The translations under genes and the position numbers were made by a program. Below are positions 14,385 through 28,000 of a stretch of DNA of 64,000 nt, one piece after another; the first letter of the stretch is position 1, and each line of letters opens with the position of its first letter. Origin of the DNA: Ascaris suum (lineage: Eukaryota; Nematoda; Chromadorea; Rhabditida; Ascarididae); contig CM024175.1 in NCBI GenBank assembly GCA_013433145.1, forward strand, positions 2,588,516 to 2,652,515. The letters are read 5' to 3'. Under the pieces are notes generated by a model. It saw nothing but the letters and a program-made list of their open reading frames with translations, was not told the DNA's origin and searched no databases.

Positions 14385-14446
14385 CGATTTCTTCTGGCAA
14401 ACTTTGTAAGCAAGGAATCGGTTTCAAAGTATGCCAGAAGAAATCG
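14385..14446. repeat. Hairpin with 22-bp arms, precursor-miRNA-like
   Basis: Arm 14385-14406 pairs with 14425-14446 over 22 bp with a single A:A mismatch (position 16 of the first arm), around an 18-nt loop (14407-14424). Size and near-perfect stem match a nematode pre-miRNA, but pairing does not extend into the flanks as a primary miRNA stem normally would. It may instead be a small fold-back repeat. Confidence 0.5.
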
Positions 14447-16004
14447 ATTTATTTATAATAAAGCCTTCACGGTGTAATCAACTTGACTGCTCATATGAAA
14501 CTATACAAAGCATACCTTTTTTTATGACCTATTGGTGCAGCAGATTCAACCTGATCGGTGTATAATGCGTGTAACTATATTACGTCTTTAATGCCACAAA
14601 TGACTGCAAAAAACAATGAGACATTGAGTATTAGTTCACCTCATGATGCGCATTAAACCCAGGAGAACAATGATTTCAGTGCTTCATTGAAGAATAGAAC
14701 CCATGGAGCGACACGTAGTCAGACAAATGCGCATGCATGCGCAGAAACATGATGTCACTTTCATAAATTTTTGAAACAGAAGCTTGCAAAACTGCATGCA
14801 ATCGAGCGAACTTTGCAACTTGCTGCAATCGACTGGACTTGTAACAGTTGCGAGGATATGACGTGCACGGCACTTGCCGGAAGGAATATGCATGGAAATG
14901 AGAGCTGCACAACAGCTTTAGTTTTATGATCCAGAAACTTGTAGTCACCTTCCCAGGTTGTCAGCACAAGCGCGAGTCCCGAGCAGTTTAGCTCCAAGGT
15001 CACGATAAGTTATTCTGCTGTGTAAAGTCCTCCGTTCATCCGAAATGTGGGCTTAGTTGCCCGAAAAAAGGTCGCAGAAGCTCAGATATACTAAAAATCC
15101 TCACGCCATAGCTCAGAGTCACTAACAGACGAAAGCTCTTGAGCGGTTTTACATTTTAAGTGAAATTTTCCACAGTTGTAGCGTGTGCATGCGACAACTT
15201 TTTCAATGAATGTGTTTTGAACGGCTCGATGCAGGAGGTTTTCTGTACGTTCATTATAGGAACAGTGTGTCAGACGGTTTCACTGAACACTGTGTGTATT
15301 AGCAATGAAATAAAACAATCCATACTTGTACACTGACGACAGGTTATGCTAATAGTTTACAACGGAAAATCTCTGCGGATTTTGCGATGCTGTGCTTGTG
15401 CTCATCGATTCATATTACCTCCACGAAACATCGTATGTAGCGAAAATAAGTTCCTTTATAATGGTCCGATAAACTGGTACTAATGACACGAAAAGGTGCA
15501 AACAGTGTGGCAGCTTTACGATTCAGTTTAATTCTGCTGGATCACTTCTTATGTCTTTTCTTAATCAGATTTTCCGAGCCCCATCCCACCTGGAGGTACC
15601 TGAACAAATAGGCAGTGCGCTTCGATTAGATTTGCCCTAAAGTAATTCTTGATCGTATTTTAAAAGACCTTTTCCTGACCACTGAGATCAACGAAACTCT
15701 TCTGCCGATGTTTTCGGGAATCTGCTGCCCCAATCACGGCTCGTCTTTTGCTCAGCACCTTCCCAAGCAAGCGATTGCGAAGCACATGCGGAAGCGCCTC
15801 AGATTCAGCACGGCATCTACTGTTGTGTCACTTTCACTAATCGGTCAATTTCACTCTTTGCAACATGAACAGAAGGTATGCGAAATGATACCTGTACATT
15901 CCAATCGAATCGATGACATCAAAGATCGTCCACAAAGGAATCGTTTTTCTTTCGAAATTTTGTAAATTGCAAATGCACACTGATGAACCCATGGGTGCAA
16001 AAGA

Positions 16005-16063
16005 AATGCAAAAGAGATTCCAAGCGATCTTCGCGGACAGTGGCTTGGAATCTCTTTTGCATT
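16005..16063. repeat. Perfect 21-bp hairpin, 17-nt loop
   Basis: Arms 16005-16025 and 16043-16063 are exact reverse complements (start AATGCAAAAGAG), separated by 17 nt. No coding frame across it is convincing. Perfect arms favour a recent fold-back or small-RNA source over a conserved miRNA, which usually has bulges. Confidence 0.5.
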
Positions 16064-17881
16064 CACCGGATGAATACGAAACAGTGTATCGGAGGCCATC
16101 ATGTAATTGCAGCTGCAATGGTTTTTGAGGTGAATCTAGTGGACAGGCTAGTTTTCATGCATGGAAAAATGCATATGAGTACAACCCCGCCACCAAGATG
16201 AGCTTTGAAAGAACGGCTGTCAAAGCGCACAACCTGCCAGCAAAGTATTACCCTCTCTTCCATGTTGCATAATCTTCTATTGTGCAGCGCCATTCAAAGG
16301 AGCTGCCAGGTACTTCTCGTTTTCCACAGTATTGCCACTTTCTACGGTCTTATCAATGAGCTGGAATTCGATCTTCAATAGTCTCGCTTCCATACAGTTT
16401 ATAAATGTCACACTTTATGCATGGACATTGAAACTGGTGCATATTCTCATAGCATAGTGCTGTATCGACTGTGCTGTCAGAGTTATTCACGCGTGGAGAG
16501 TAGCTGGTAATGCGGGCCCATCTTGAACGGCATTGTTTTCTACCATATGGGGACGTATTTCAGTGCTAACTTCAAAATAACTTCAATGGAAGAAATTTGT
16601 CACAACTAATGAAGATTGTTAAGACTACTAGATTATCGTTCACCTCTGATCCGAACGTATCATGCTAATTGAATAACAAAATACATTCAAAAAGAACGCC
16701 TAGTCACCTCACATTCTTTGAAAACGTCTCCTTTACTGCAGCAGACCTAGAGCTGTGGAATATATAGCATAGCGCTTCGTTTCAGTTGCAATCTTTCTAA
16801 GAGAGTTCGGAGATTAGTTGGGAGCGCGAATTGGGCATTTTCACCGGCGTTTTGTTGGCACAATATTTGCTGTGATGAGCGATAATGCGAAAAACAATAG
16901 CAAGCGCCCACATATAAAACGCGGAAAAAAGCGAATTGTTTGCGTCGTTACGACGCTTTTGCTGTTAGAGATAAGAAGACAGTTGTCTAGCTTAGAAACT
17001 TTTCGATGTTGCTCGTTGTGCTTTAGCGTGCTATCTAATGCGCATTGGGAAAACTCCTGTCGCCTTCCATAACGTCGGTCTTATATCGCTCGCCCCATCA
17101 CCTAAGGTACTCGACAATGTGGCTGACTCTTTAAGTTGCACGTTCAACCATCGGGTGATTTGTGTGCGAAACGCAATCCTTAACGCACCAAAGTGAAAAG
17201 GGTTCATTAGTTCCGGAACTAGCTGCAGTCTATCAATTTCAACTTTTCCACTTCATCAAAAGATTTTTGTCGTAGTAGCAGAGAATATTCGTTCACTCTC
17301 ACCGGTAGGGAAGAAGAAAGACGCAATTTGCTTAGTCCTATTCACTACTCTTCTGTTGTGTGAAGAAATGTCCTATTTGCTGCTGGCCACACGCAAGTGT
17401 ATAAATGTCTAAGGTGCCCAGTACGGCATTTCTCCAATCCCTGTTCAGCTTTCCGACATTTCGCCCACATTTTCTTTTGTTGATTCTTATTGCTGCTTCA
17501 GCGTTCTCACAGTTTCGTGCAATTTTGCATGAGTATTTTCCATATGCATATATCCGCATTCAACGGACACATGAAACCGATACGGTTCCATCGATGAGCG
17601 GGCTCCCTCCTGAAGTAATTTTAGTTGCGATATCACCGAAATCTTGCTACATAACCGTTCATTTATGAGTGCTCCCTAATTGGTAGTGGAGGTTAATGGC
17701 AATCGAAAATTGCTGTTCATTGAGAAGTCGCTCATGATTGACCGCTGCTGCAGATTTTCGAAGTGTTGTTAGTTACCTCAGCACCCCATTTGGTCTACTT
17801 GGTATAGAAGTCCTTCCGATCGGTGTAGCCGATGAAGAAAACTTCGATGCACAGATGGTTACGGCTGATATCGACAAACTA

Positions 17882-17969
17882 CACTTTAACCTCTCGAGGT
17901 TAAAGTGCAGTTCACTGACCAGTAACCTCTGGTTACTGATAACTGCGTGGTCACACAGATGAGTGACCA
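17882..17969. repeat. Three consecutive hairpins
   Basis: Three inverted repeats follow one another: 17882-17893 with 17896-17907 (12 bp, 2-nt centre TC), 17920-17927 with 17931-17938 (CAGTAACC / GGTTACTG), and 17948-17954 with 17963-17969 (TGGTCAC / GTGACCA). Such clustering in under 90 nt is unusual. Purpose unknown: a structured RNA, a repeat terminus or a binding-site cluster are all possible. Confidence 0.4.
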
Positions 17970-19017
17970 TCAAGGCGCCTAGCGATCGAAATTACCGTCA
18001 GTTACCGGCATTAATTTTCGCATATTTTGGAATGTTCTCTGCCCATGGATTTGCATTTGTCCTGATGCGTATGCATTAATAAGCATTGAGTTATCCATCG
18101 TCATCAATATTTTTAAATATTATGAGTTGTTGATAAGGATGCGCTCAATGAGACTGTACCGGCATGAACACATTTTGGCATTGCGAAATGCACAGCGAAC
18201 AGTCATACAAAAGCACAGCTACTATCTATTCATATTTACAGATATTTCGCACTTCGCTCTAAAACAGCTGATAGACGTGTCTGTTTTGTCACGAGAGATT
18301 CCATTCTTGTACGGAGACTTTAGCGTTTTCGCACTTGCTCGTAAGTAGAGGAGCAGTTCCTCTTCTGTTGTGCAGAAAAAAACCTGCCATATATGAATAG
18401 CTGCGAATGGTTGGCGTTATCCGTTGCGATCACCTGCAACATACTACAGAGTTGCTGTATCATGAGAGGGTGAAATATGTTCTGTTCATGTTGTGGTTTG
18501 TAAGTATGTCTGACGCACGAATGCCACAGTATTAGCCAATGAGTTTTTGCTATTGTTATTACTTCCTTTGAACGTATAATGCCTTTTCGAACGAAAATTT
18601 ATATGAGAATACGCTCGAGTATTTGCACAGTGCTTAGGTATGACTCACTCAGAAATCCTCTGCGACGAAATTTAAACTGTAATAATTTGCTCTCTCTATT
18701 ACCACGTCATAAATTCTACCTGTGTAATCGTTGCGGCTATGGTAAGAGCTTTAATAGTATAATGATGAACGTCTATACAGTCTTTAACATTCCCTTACAT
18801 ATTTTTTGCCGCTTTTCTACCTTGCATTTACATTTGCAAGTGTGCTATGGCGAGATGGTATTTCGCCCTCTATATGTATATATGCGCTTGTCGATCTGCC
18901 GTTGTATGAAGTTTGGAATCATTGAAGATGGAATTAGGAAAATTGTTTAGCATAATGTTCACTGCACATTGAATTTCTATAATATATTTTTAGTTCGTTC
19001 TTCGACTTTTGAATGGT

Positions 19018-19024
19018 TATAAAT
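19018..19024 (+). promoter_or_regulatory. TATA-like box before the vWA/mucin gene
   Basis: TATAAAT lies about 70 nt upstream of the proposed first ATG (19088). Spacing is reasonable for a core promoter, but AT-rich DNA makes chance matches common. Confidence 0.3.
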
Positions 19025-19087
19025 ATTTTGCGTGGGTAACATCTCACATCTGATCGGATCGTCTTTTACTTTGACGGTGTTCGCAAT

Positions 19088-22000
19088 ATGGAGCCAGTCA
19101 AGTTGTATGAAAAGGTTAAGTGTTCCGTGGAAGAAAAGTATTCGTTTCTGTTAGAGGACCAACGTGTTGATTTGCAGAAATTATCATTTGTGATAAACGA
19201 TATTGCAACAGCGGCATGATGTCAACTTTGTAATCATATCCATACTGATATCTTTATTTCCAGAACATGGACGAGGTCTCTACATATGGGCACCACAAAC
19301 AGGCAAAGGTACAGGAAGTTCGCGTACACGCTATAGAGACTGGTATAAGTAGACATGGAATTGATGATGGTCGTAATCAATATCCAATTTTCTCACCCCT
19401 AAAAGTTGAACCAAACGCATATGCTAATTATCGCCGAAAGTACTATGAGGACTACGATACACTTACAAAACCGCCGAATCGTGAAGTGCTGTCGTATAAG
19501 GGATCGCGATCAATGCCTCAAGCGCGGTATCAATTCGCAGATCCCCGATATCAAAATTTTTCGGCAGCTGTTCATGCGGGTTATGAAAACATAGCTCACC
19601 TGGAGGGTCCACCATCCTATGCATCCAGCGACTATTCAACGTTTGCTAGAGGAGGTGCGAAGGCAAAGAGCATGCGATACCTCACTAATCGAAATCCGCA
19701 AAATCGAAAAATTCGGGATTCGAGCACCAATTCTGAAGCGACAAAGAAAAGCCGAGGAACAAAGAAGAAAACACTTTGGGTGATATGCTGCCTTCTCATC
19801 ATTTTGGTTATCCTCGCTGCGATTGCTGTTATTGTCTACTTTACCGTATTTACGGGGAAAGGAAAACGAGGTTCGCTTAAATCTTTTTTGCTTTTACATC
19901 ATTTCTGTTCCCGTTCTCATTGCAGAGGAAGATATCTTGCCTTATTGAACCAGCGTAGTCACCAGTCTCAGTTTTCTAGTCATTACGGATGGGGACATGT
20001 GAGGGGTTCCTATTCAAGAACGTTTCTTATGCTTGAATACCAGACATGTAGCTATAGAGTAGTTGAACATGTAAAGAAGTAGCTTATAAGAAATAACCGA
20101 CAATGCTTAAAATCCGTTTGCTGAAATCTCTCTTTGTTTCCATGAAGTCTACTATATGCGCTTTCAGACCCTGCCGAGCAAATGCCTAAGCGATTAAAGA
20201 TCACATTTTCATTTCCGATTGGATACGAAAGTCGTAATAAAGCGACAGATGGCTTCGCGAGCCAGGTCAGCACTTTATTCTTTGTTACACCTCTGGAAAG
20301 AAATCAGGAAAGTTGTTTCACGGAAGGCAATCAAATGCTCCGGTTGTTTTCGTGACTGCTGTAGGTTTTGTGTTGTGCGCAATTTATGAGGAAGCATTAT
20401 TTCAAGTGGAAGCATTATTTTTTGCCAGGCTGCAGAATGTCCACTGAGAGCATGCAAACAGAGAGGCAGTTGTCAAGACATGGCGGCGCTGATGCAAAGA
20501 CCACCTGTTAACACATGCAACTTGAAAAGAGTTATGTGTTTTCCGACGAGATTTGCTAAACTTCGAAAAATTTCTACCTAGCCATGGATACTCTCACACT
20601 CCAAACAGCGTTAGTTAGATTTTTTTGAAGCACGTACTTTAATATTGCTGCTCAGGAAAACATTTTGCAGGACGTATTCATGGTGATCCAAGGTATTATT
20701 CTGAAATTTAACGACGCCTCGACAATGTTTGCTCTGCAACCGTACGCGGGAACTGATAATGTTTCAGTCGTTCAGACTGCCGATTTAGCCGAAGCACTCA
20801 GGGTCCTTGACCGTTTATTTGAAGGACAGTATTCCGCAACTGTGAACCCGAATCTTACTGCGTAAGTTCATGATGAAATTTGTGTCTCTGGAAAATTCAT
20901 TTTCGAGTATTTTCCAATAGGCAAGGAGGCTAAGAAAAAAATCCACATTGTATCTCACGAAGCTCTTCTGGTTTGTAAAGGGTCTTTGTCTCGACTGTCA
21001 CTACTATCCTTAATGGTTTTCCGGCTTGTGTAATAGCAAACGAGTGTACCTCTTTATATTTTCATAGGAAGAAATGTTCTTATTGATGCCTATGCACTAT
21101 CTTGCTTCCGTCTTAGAGCAGCTCTTTTATTGAGAGGCATACGAGTTTGAAGAAATGTACTGTCTGCAGCGTTTACTACCGTTCCCAGTGCATTCAAATA
21201 ATGAAAGACGAATTCCCCAAGTTTGCGGAAATTTTATGAATAAGCATTAAGGACCATAGCTTTTCATTCAATGTTTTTGATCACTATATTTCATGCATCG
21301 AATCAACTACGAAGTGCTTGAAGTCCCTGAGAATCTCGAGTTGCTGGACAATTTTTCACGACGACATATGAAAATTTCAATGCCCCACTTTTGCGCATAT
21401 AATCGCAGTTAACCGCTTACGGAACTGAAAACATTGTTGGTGAATTTCGCTCATCCCAATAAGGACAGTTTGTCCTCAAAATTTAAAGAGGCACTTCCGC
21501 AGCATTAGCTCTCTCCGCTTCTTCTCTTTCCCTCTTTGTTGAGGCACTCAGACTCGCTTTTTAATCTTTCTTGTCAACCGCATATTCCTGAGGCAAACAC
21601 CGGTCATTGCGGCCCCGAGCTACACCGATCTTTTCTTGTTTTCGTGCTTTCAGCATCATCCCGTTGCGATGTGAATATGAGCACAAATTAATTCAACTCT
21701 AGAAACTCGGAGTGAAATATCTGAGGGGCAGACTCAAGTGCACCGCCTAAACTATGAACAGTGCATCTCATAATGACTGATGATTCCTTAATACAAAAAT
21801 GTGTCTTTGAAAGGGCCGCTGATTCCCAAGTAACGTATACGCATTCTGAGTATGCATATGACCATCATTCATTGAAATGAAGCACCTATATCGTTCTGAA
21901 CGGCATCCATGTCAGCGGTTCTGCCATATTCTTGCCATTTATGCGGGCATTTCTTTGCTACATCCTTATCATGATCGCCATCGCTTTTTGGACTGAGAGC

Positions 22001-25000
22001 TCATGTTGATTGCTTCGCGCATACTTAGCCAAATCCAGCCATTCGTTGATGCTTTCGCCCACAGCGAGTATTCTGATCAGTATTGTGGATTCGTGCTTGC
22101 TTTTCTGTGGCAATTTTCACCTTTATGTATGGAAAAATGAAATGAGCTCAATTACGTATCTTACTTAGTGCATAATCGCATGGTTGAATTGTGTGCTGGC
22201 TGACTCGTTGATTACTGTACTTGTGCATTTGTTTGCCACAACGTTTCCATTAGAATATTTGTATGTTGGGTGCGGTTCGCTTTGTGCGTCAATTTGAAAT
22301 ATTGTTGAAGCATTCATAGGAGAGTTCTGTTATCATTTTATGTTCCAATTGAGACGTATAGAAAAAAAAATACTTGAGAGCTGATTCAAATGTTCATTGT
22401 TCCTTTGCTATTTGATAACAACTGATTTTTATTCATTTGGAAAATTGTCGCTATTTTAAGGGAAGAAAGAATAGCATTATGACAACAATTCACTCTTGCT
22501 ATTTTAGCAAGTCGAAGTATTGTGAGCCTAATAAGTCATTGAAGGAATGTGCTTAAAAATTCTTATAAGGGAGATAAGGGAAATTATAGACCTCTAACTT
22601 GAATTCTACTAAAATTTCATCGCATTTTCAGTGCTCTACACGAATATAATAACATGGTTCAGAAGGATGCCGCTTTCGTGCACTCTCTTGTGGTTTTTGC
22701 TCCAGAAGAGGCAAATTATGAGTAAGACTTTCGACACGTTGAATTTTCGATAAGACCACTCCTTCGGATCTTTTTTTGCTGCCTTACTTTGCAGGTGTTG
22801 AGAAATGTTGAAAGTGGCATATTATAGAAATGTTTTGGTGTTCTTCTAGATTGCTTCCATTAAACGGATTGCAGGTTGTCCTGGAGGCGAATGATGCGTG
22901 ACGACTGACGACTGGTGTGCTTTTATTTGAAGATGTCAGATGCGCCTAAATGAAGCTATGAACTTTATAAATGAAATCAAATCGTGGGACTCGTTTGAAA
23001 AATAACCGAGTTCCGGCAGAAGCCTTTCTGTGAAGTGCGAGATTAAGGAGGAAGGAATATCCTTACTTTGGCATTCTTTGGATTCACCTAAGCTTGAATG
23101 GAAATCTAGAACATTCCAACCACCTTCCTGCAAGGAAATTGGGCAAATACATCATATAATATGCCAAAGGAATATGTGTCCAGTGTTTCCTGTTTGGCGG
23201 AGAAATCTCCAGCCAGGTTGATCAAAACGAAATAGGCTCTAAACATGTCACAAAAATTTCTGCTCGCCTATCTGAAAATGCTATCTAACAGCATTTTCTT
23301 TCAGTTCGGTGGTTAGCTTTCACAGCGACATATGGACAGCAACAAGCGAGTTGAACGAAATCGTAGCGAATACAATGCCCGATAACACGAGTGTGGTGAT
23401 GATTTGTGATGGAAGCATCATTGAAACCATACAAACGAATTCTCCACTTGTGAACGTCGTTAACGATACGGACAAGGATTCAGTCACTGTGCTTGACTTA
23501 GTTATGAAAGTATTGAGTAAGCGGTTCACTTCAAATTAATGAGTCTTGTTACACTGCACTTCACTCATGGAAGTGAAAGACGGCAAATGGAAAATGCTGT
23601 TTTTTTGAATTTCGAGTCAGCTGCATGCGAAATGAAATTGTATTATGCGTGGCACCTTGCACAACGTTTGCAATTCTCTCGAAATCCGTAGGGTACGGTA
23701 GTGGTCACTGATGCATAACTGAATGAATTCTCATCACCTCCGAACTGTTGCCTTAATAAGCAGCAGTGTACAGCAGGTAAAGAAGATTTTCGGTTCGTGA
23801 AGAACGCGAAAAAATAACGTTACCGGGACATCAAAAGTAAATACAGACTCCAGTACCAGAGTTTTCACTGTACGTTGATGACAAGTGCTTGGATCGTTTT
23901 CACAACTATTATGCATTACATGCAGATAAATGAAAAAGGGCTTCGAAAATTTCGCGTTTTGAGGAAAACTTTGTCCGCTGAAACAGAATCACTGATATGA
24001 GTTAATAATCCAAGTAATTCATGGCTTTCTCTGTGGCATCAAAATTCGCGGTGATTTAACAGTTAAACGTTACGGAATTTCTCAAGCATTGCTGTTGGTG
24101 CAGTGGCTGCCATACATCCGTGATTTTACTTTTCGCCCATCTTAGTTTCGTCTCATCACTACATGTGTATTTTCCCATTTGCTCGCACATGTTCTCAAAC
24201 ACTGAGTGCGAGAGGTTTCTCTAGAAACAAAACCAGCGAAAGCAATCGAAAACAATTGTGTTCCTGAACGCTCTATTGGGTAGCTAAATCCATGGCCGCA
24301 GCATTATTGTGGGAATTAGCTGGCAGTTAAACATTTGCTTCATTTAATTTCTAGATTCGTTATACGCTGCCCATAAAAGCACGGCCCAACAGGCTGTTTG
24401 TCATTCCAGTCAGCAAGTCAAACACTGCCTATTGAAAACGTATTTCTAACTAACAGCATTAGTCCTTGCACCACAAAACTCGGTTTTTTAGAGCCGCAAG
24501 TGGTTCATCGAACGACATCGATTTCTTCGACGACCACGCCAAGTAAGATTTCATGTCCTCTAATTCCTTCACAATCACACGCTATGACGCAGATATTTTT
24601 GTCGTTTTTCGAAGCAGATTTTATAACGTACACATCCATCAATGCAGTTTTAAAATTGAAGAATCGGGCGACTGGCGTTGGCGATAGAACAGTAAATGAA
24701 AAGATGTGCCAGGGATTCTAACGCCATACCACCTCATTTAACGATGCATACAGCCTTAGCGTATAGCCAGTAAAAAATAGAACATCCCCGCTCAGAAGCC
24801 GAATCGAACCGTCTTGTGAATCTTCGGAAACTCGTACTTTTTCTAAACAGAAAAGCGGTGTTGTAGAATGTAGAGATCCCACGACAATATTTTAGGCGCT
24901 CCCTCCTTTGAAACCTCTTTCAAAGCCAACAAACAAATTTACATAGTCAATGACGCATTGTTGTGTAGACTGGCCATATTACATTACCTTCAGCTTCAGC

Positions 25001-28000
25001 GGTTCTATACTTGGTTCTATATTTGGTAGTTAGGGATAAGGAGAAGCGGGTATACACGTCTGTTCAGTTACTTCAGAGCGACTGAACGCGGGTATACATG
25101 CCTGTTGGGTATGGAGCTAAAGAGCCAACCCAACATATCTGCTTGTGATCAAAATCTATTTGTGATCAAACAATGATCATTTTCCTCTTATGGCGGTTCC
25201 CGATCATTGTTCCCGCGCCGTGTCATTGATCGACTTATCTGCTTTTGATCTGCCTGAAGCTATATAAGTCGGGCCTCAGCCGGTCGGAGCCACTCCTCTC
25301 CATCGACGGCTCTCCGACCGGCGCCTCTCTCGGTACGTCTCGTCTTCTCCAGTTTGCTCTTTATGAACTGTGGTGCTCCTCCGGTAAAGGACTTCGACTA
25401 TTCCCATGTCTTTCGCGCTCCACTCGGTCTCTCTCTCAACATTGTCGCCACTAAAGTTATAACAATGTCTTTTAATCAATTTCGTTATAGCGCGCTTCTA
25501 AAACCAATTGATCGCCCTCCTATCTGTTCCGCTAACAGTGAAAAGGTTGAACAATCAGGAACCCATGCACGATGGAAATTTGAAGCATGTATAGCTGACT
25601 GTTCACGATATATTATTTTCTCACCCCTTTCTTTTCACCGTTTGCCGGTTTTCATGGTGCTGAGGAACCGCCTCACGGAAGGTCGGTAGAATATCATAAT
25701 GCGCTATCTAGAATGATCCGGTAACGATTTTCTGAAGCAGATTCCCACAATATAGCATCCGTTCCGTTTCTCGCTTCCGGAAGTGTTTGCGCTTCATTTG
25801 CGCCAAGAAACATAAAGTGAGAGCAAGACAGACACAAAAAAATTTGTCGGTAGCACTTTGTTGGCGTAAGTGCTAGAAACAACGCATCATTCGCAGCGAT
25901 GCCGACGAGATAATTGAAAGAAATGAAACTGCTGCTATTTTCTTTAGGCATTTCGAGCCCATCCGTACCATTTATTATGTCGAATATTTCAACAACTTCA
26001 ACGGTTGAGTCAACCAGCACATCGGTGACTCCAGAGGGTACGTTCACTTACTTTTTCAGAGAACTGCACTATGTATTGGATTGGAATGAAAATTTTCTAT
26101 AATACAGGTAGGGATGTTCTTGTGCAATAGGCGTTTCCTTTTCAGAAGGTAATTCGTAGAAACATTGTGTGTTTAGAAGAATTGCGCGGACATTCGAAGA
26201 AGCACGCTTTTGCAATCCTCGTTTATGAATTACTGAAGAAACGTGATGGCAGGTTTCATGATGATTCCAGTGAAGTGTTCAAAATTCTCTGCAGGCAGTA
26301 AAAATCTTAAATGCCTTCGATGTTGCATTTTCTCTGCTATGTTCATCAGATGTATAGCAACCAGTTTGTTCATTGGTTTTTTACTGGAAAACGTTCATTC
26401 CTACTTCAACGCAATATATTCACTCACCGTAGTTTCACTTTCACAATGAATGAATGTGAAGTTCGCTAAAAAATATGTTCACTTATCGATAGCTGAAACT
26501 GTTGTTGCGCTGGAGCTGTTTTTTAGCTTCAGAATGGAAAGGATTCTTGCGTCTTGTTCCTTTATGTAATTCCGGAGTATTATTTTATTCTTATGAAACT
26601 TTCTGAAGGTGAGAAAAATTTTTCACTTTCAGCGACCGCTGATAAACCAGAGCGCATTACATTTGCGTTTAATATCGCTCATTACAACAGCCATCTGCGA
26701 TCGAAGAGGAGCATATCCAAACAGGTTAAGTCTACCTCAGCTATCTGATGATTTGCATGCGCAATCATTTTTCGATTCTCATGACGGTAGGGCGTGAATT
26801 TTCGAGTTTCCGTCTCGCTTCCTTGTTCTCGTTTTCGTTTCATTTCCTTCAGAGTAGGAATTTTTGAATAGAGACGATATTGCATGAGCATTGTTTATTA
26901 TAATGTCAACATTCGGAGTCGGAACTGTTTGCTCGTCCCAGCAATCATCTCTCGTCAACACGTAATTTTCTCACGCTACGGAATCGTCCGTTCAACCCGT
27001 AATATCTTAATTTTTTATGAAACCTGCCACGTTTTTAAGCCGTCGTCAGTGTGTACTTCGTTAGTTGTGCGGAAGCAAAATGATCAGGTCTAGAGTGCGC
27101 AAACGAGCAGACAAGCGGAAAAATTTTTGCAAAAAATAAGATGAAGCGAAAACATCATTTTAGAGCTTCGAAGTAATAGAAGGCATCGTTCGCGGCTATA
27201 TTAATAGTACTACGAGATTCCTGTTTCAACCGTATGCTGGTGGAGGAAATATACCAGCAATCGAGTGCGCAAACGCTGATGAAGCACTTATGAAGATGGA
27301 AAATATTTCACGATTGGATGTTTCGGATGAAAATCCAAGCATGACAAGGTACACAATGACGTTAATATTCCCTTCTACTAATTTCACTAATAGCAAAAGT
27401 GGCGAGTTGAAATCTGCATAACATCAAAAACTTTCGCTCACAAATTATAGCCACAAACGAATAAGGGATTAGATATAAGAAGTAAGGTGTTCGGCTCCGA
27501 TGAAACAGCTGCTATTTAGAATAAACTCTGCACATAAAAATACTTCGCATTTAACAAAATCGTGAAACTTACTTTGTTCTTAATCATGATTATCGTGCCG
27601 AATTCTCTTTGGAAAGGTTGAAATGCAAAGATAGAAGGGAGCATTCGGATAAAGCGCTAATGTGGCTGCATTCTAGGTGAGCAAGAACTTCGCTAAATAT
27701 ACGTAAATTGTAATACAGCGGCTTTTTAAGTGCAGAAATCGGGTGTATTGTGGTGTCCTTGCCCACCTTTGCTTGAGCGACTATCGTTTTGCAGCCCCAC
27801 AGAAATCTGAGATTCTCAAACTTTCAAATCAATTTGCTGGAGCAGTGAAGATATTTTATTACGATTTCAGCAATTCTTTCCGAGCATGCTTCGGAATCCA
27901 AAAATAAACCTTGGATGAAGTTGTTATGGATGAAGTTGTTCTCTCAAATCTTTCTAAATCGATGAGAACAGATGAAGAAACCACCCCTTCACGTTCAAGA

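Noticed and set aside
18579..18950. 123-codon plus-strand open frame
   Set aside because: Cys/Arg/hydrophobic mixture without known motif; probably chance in AT-rich DNA.
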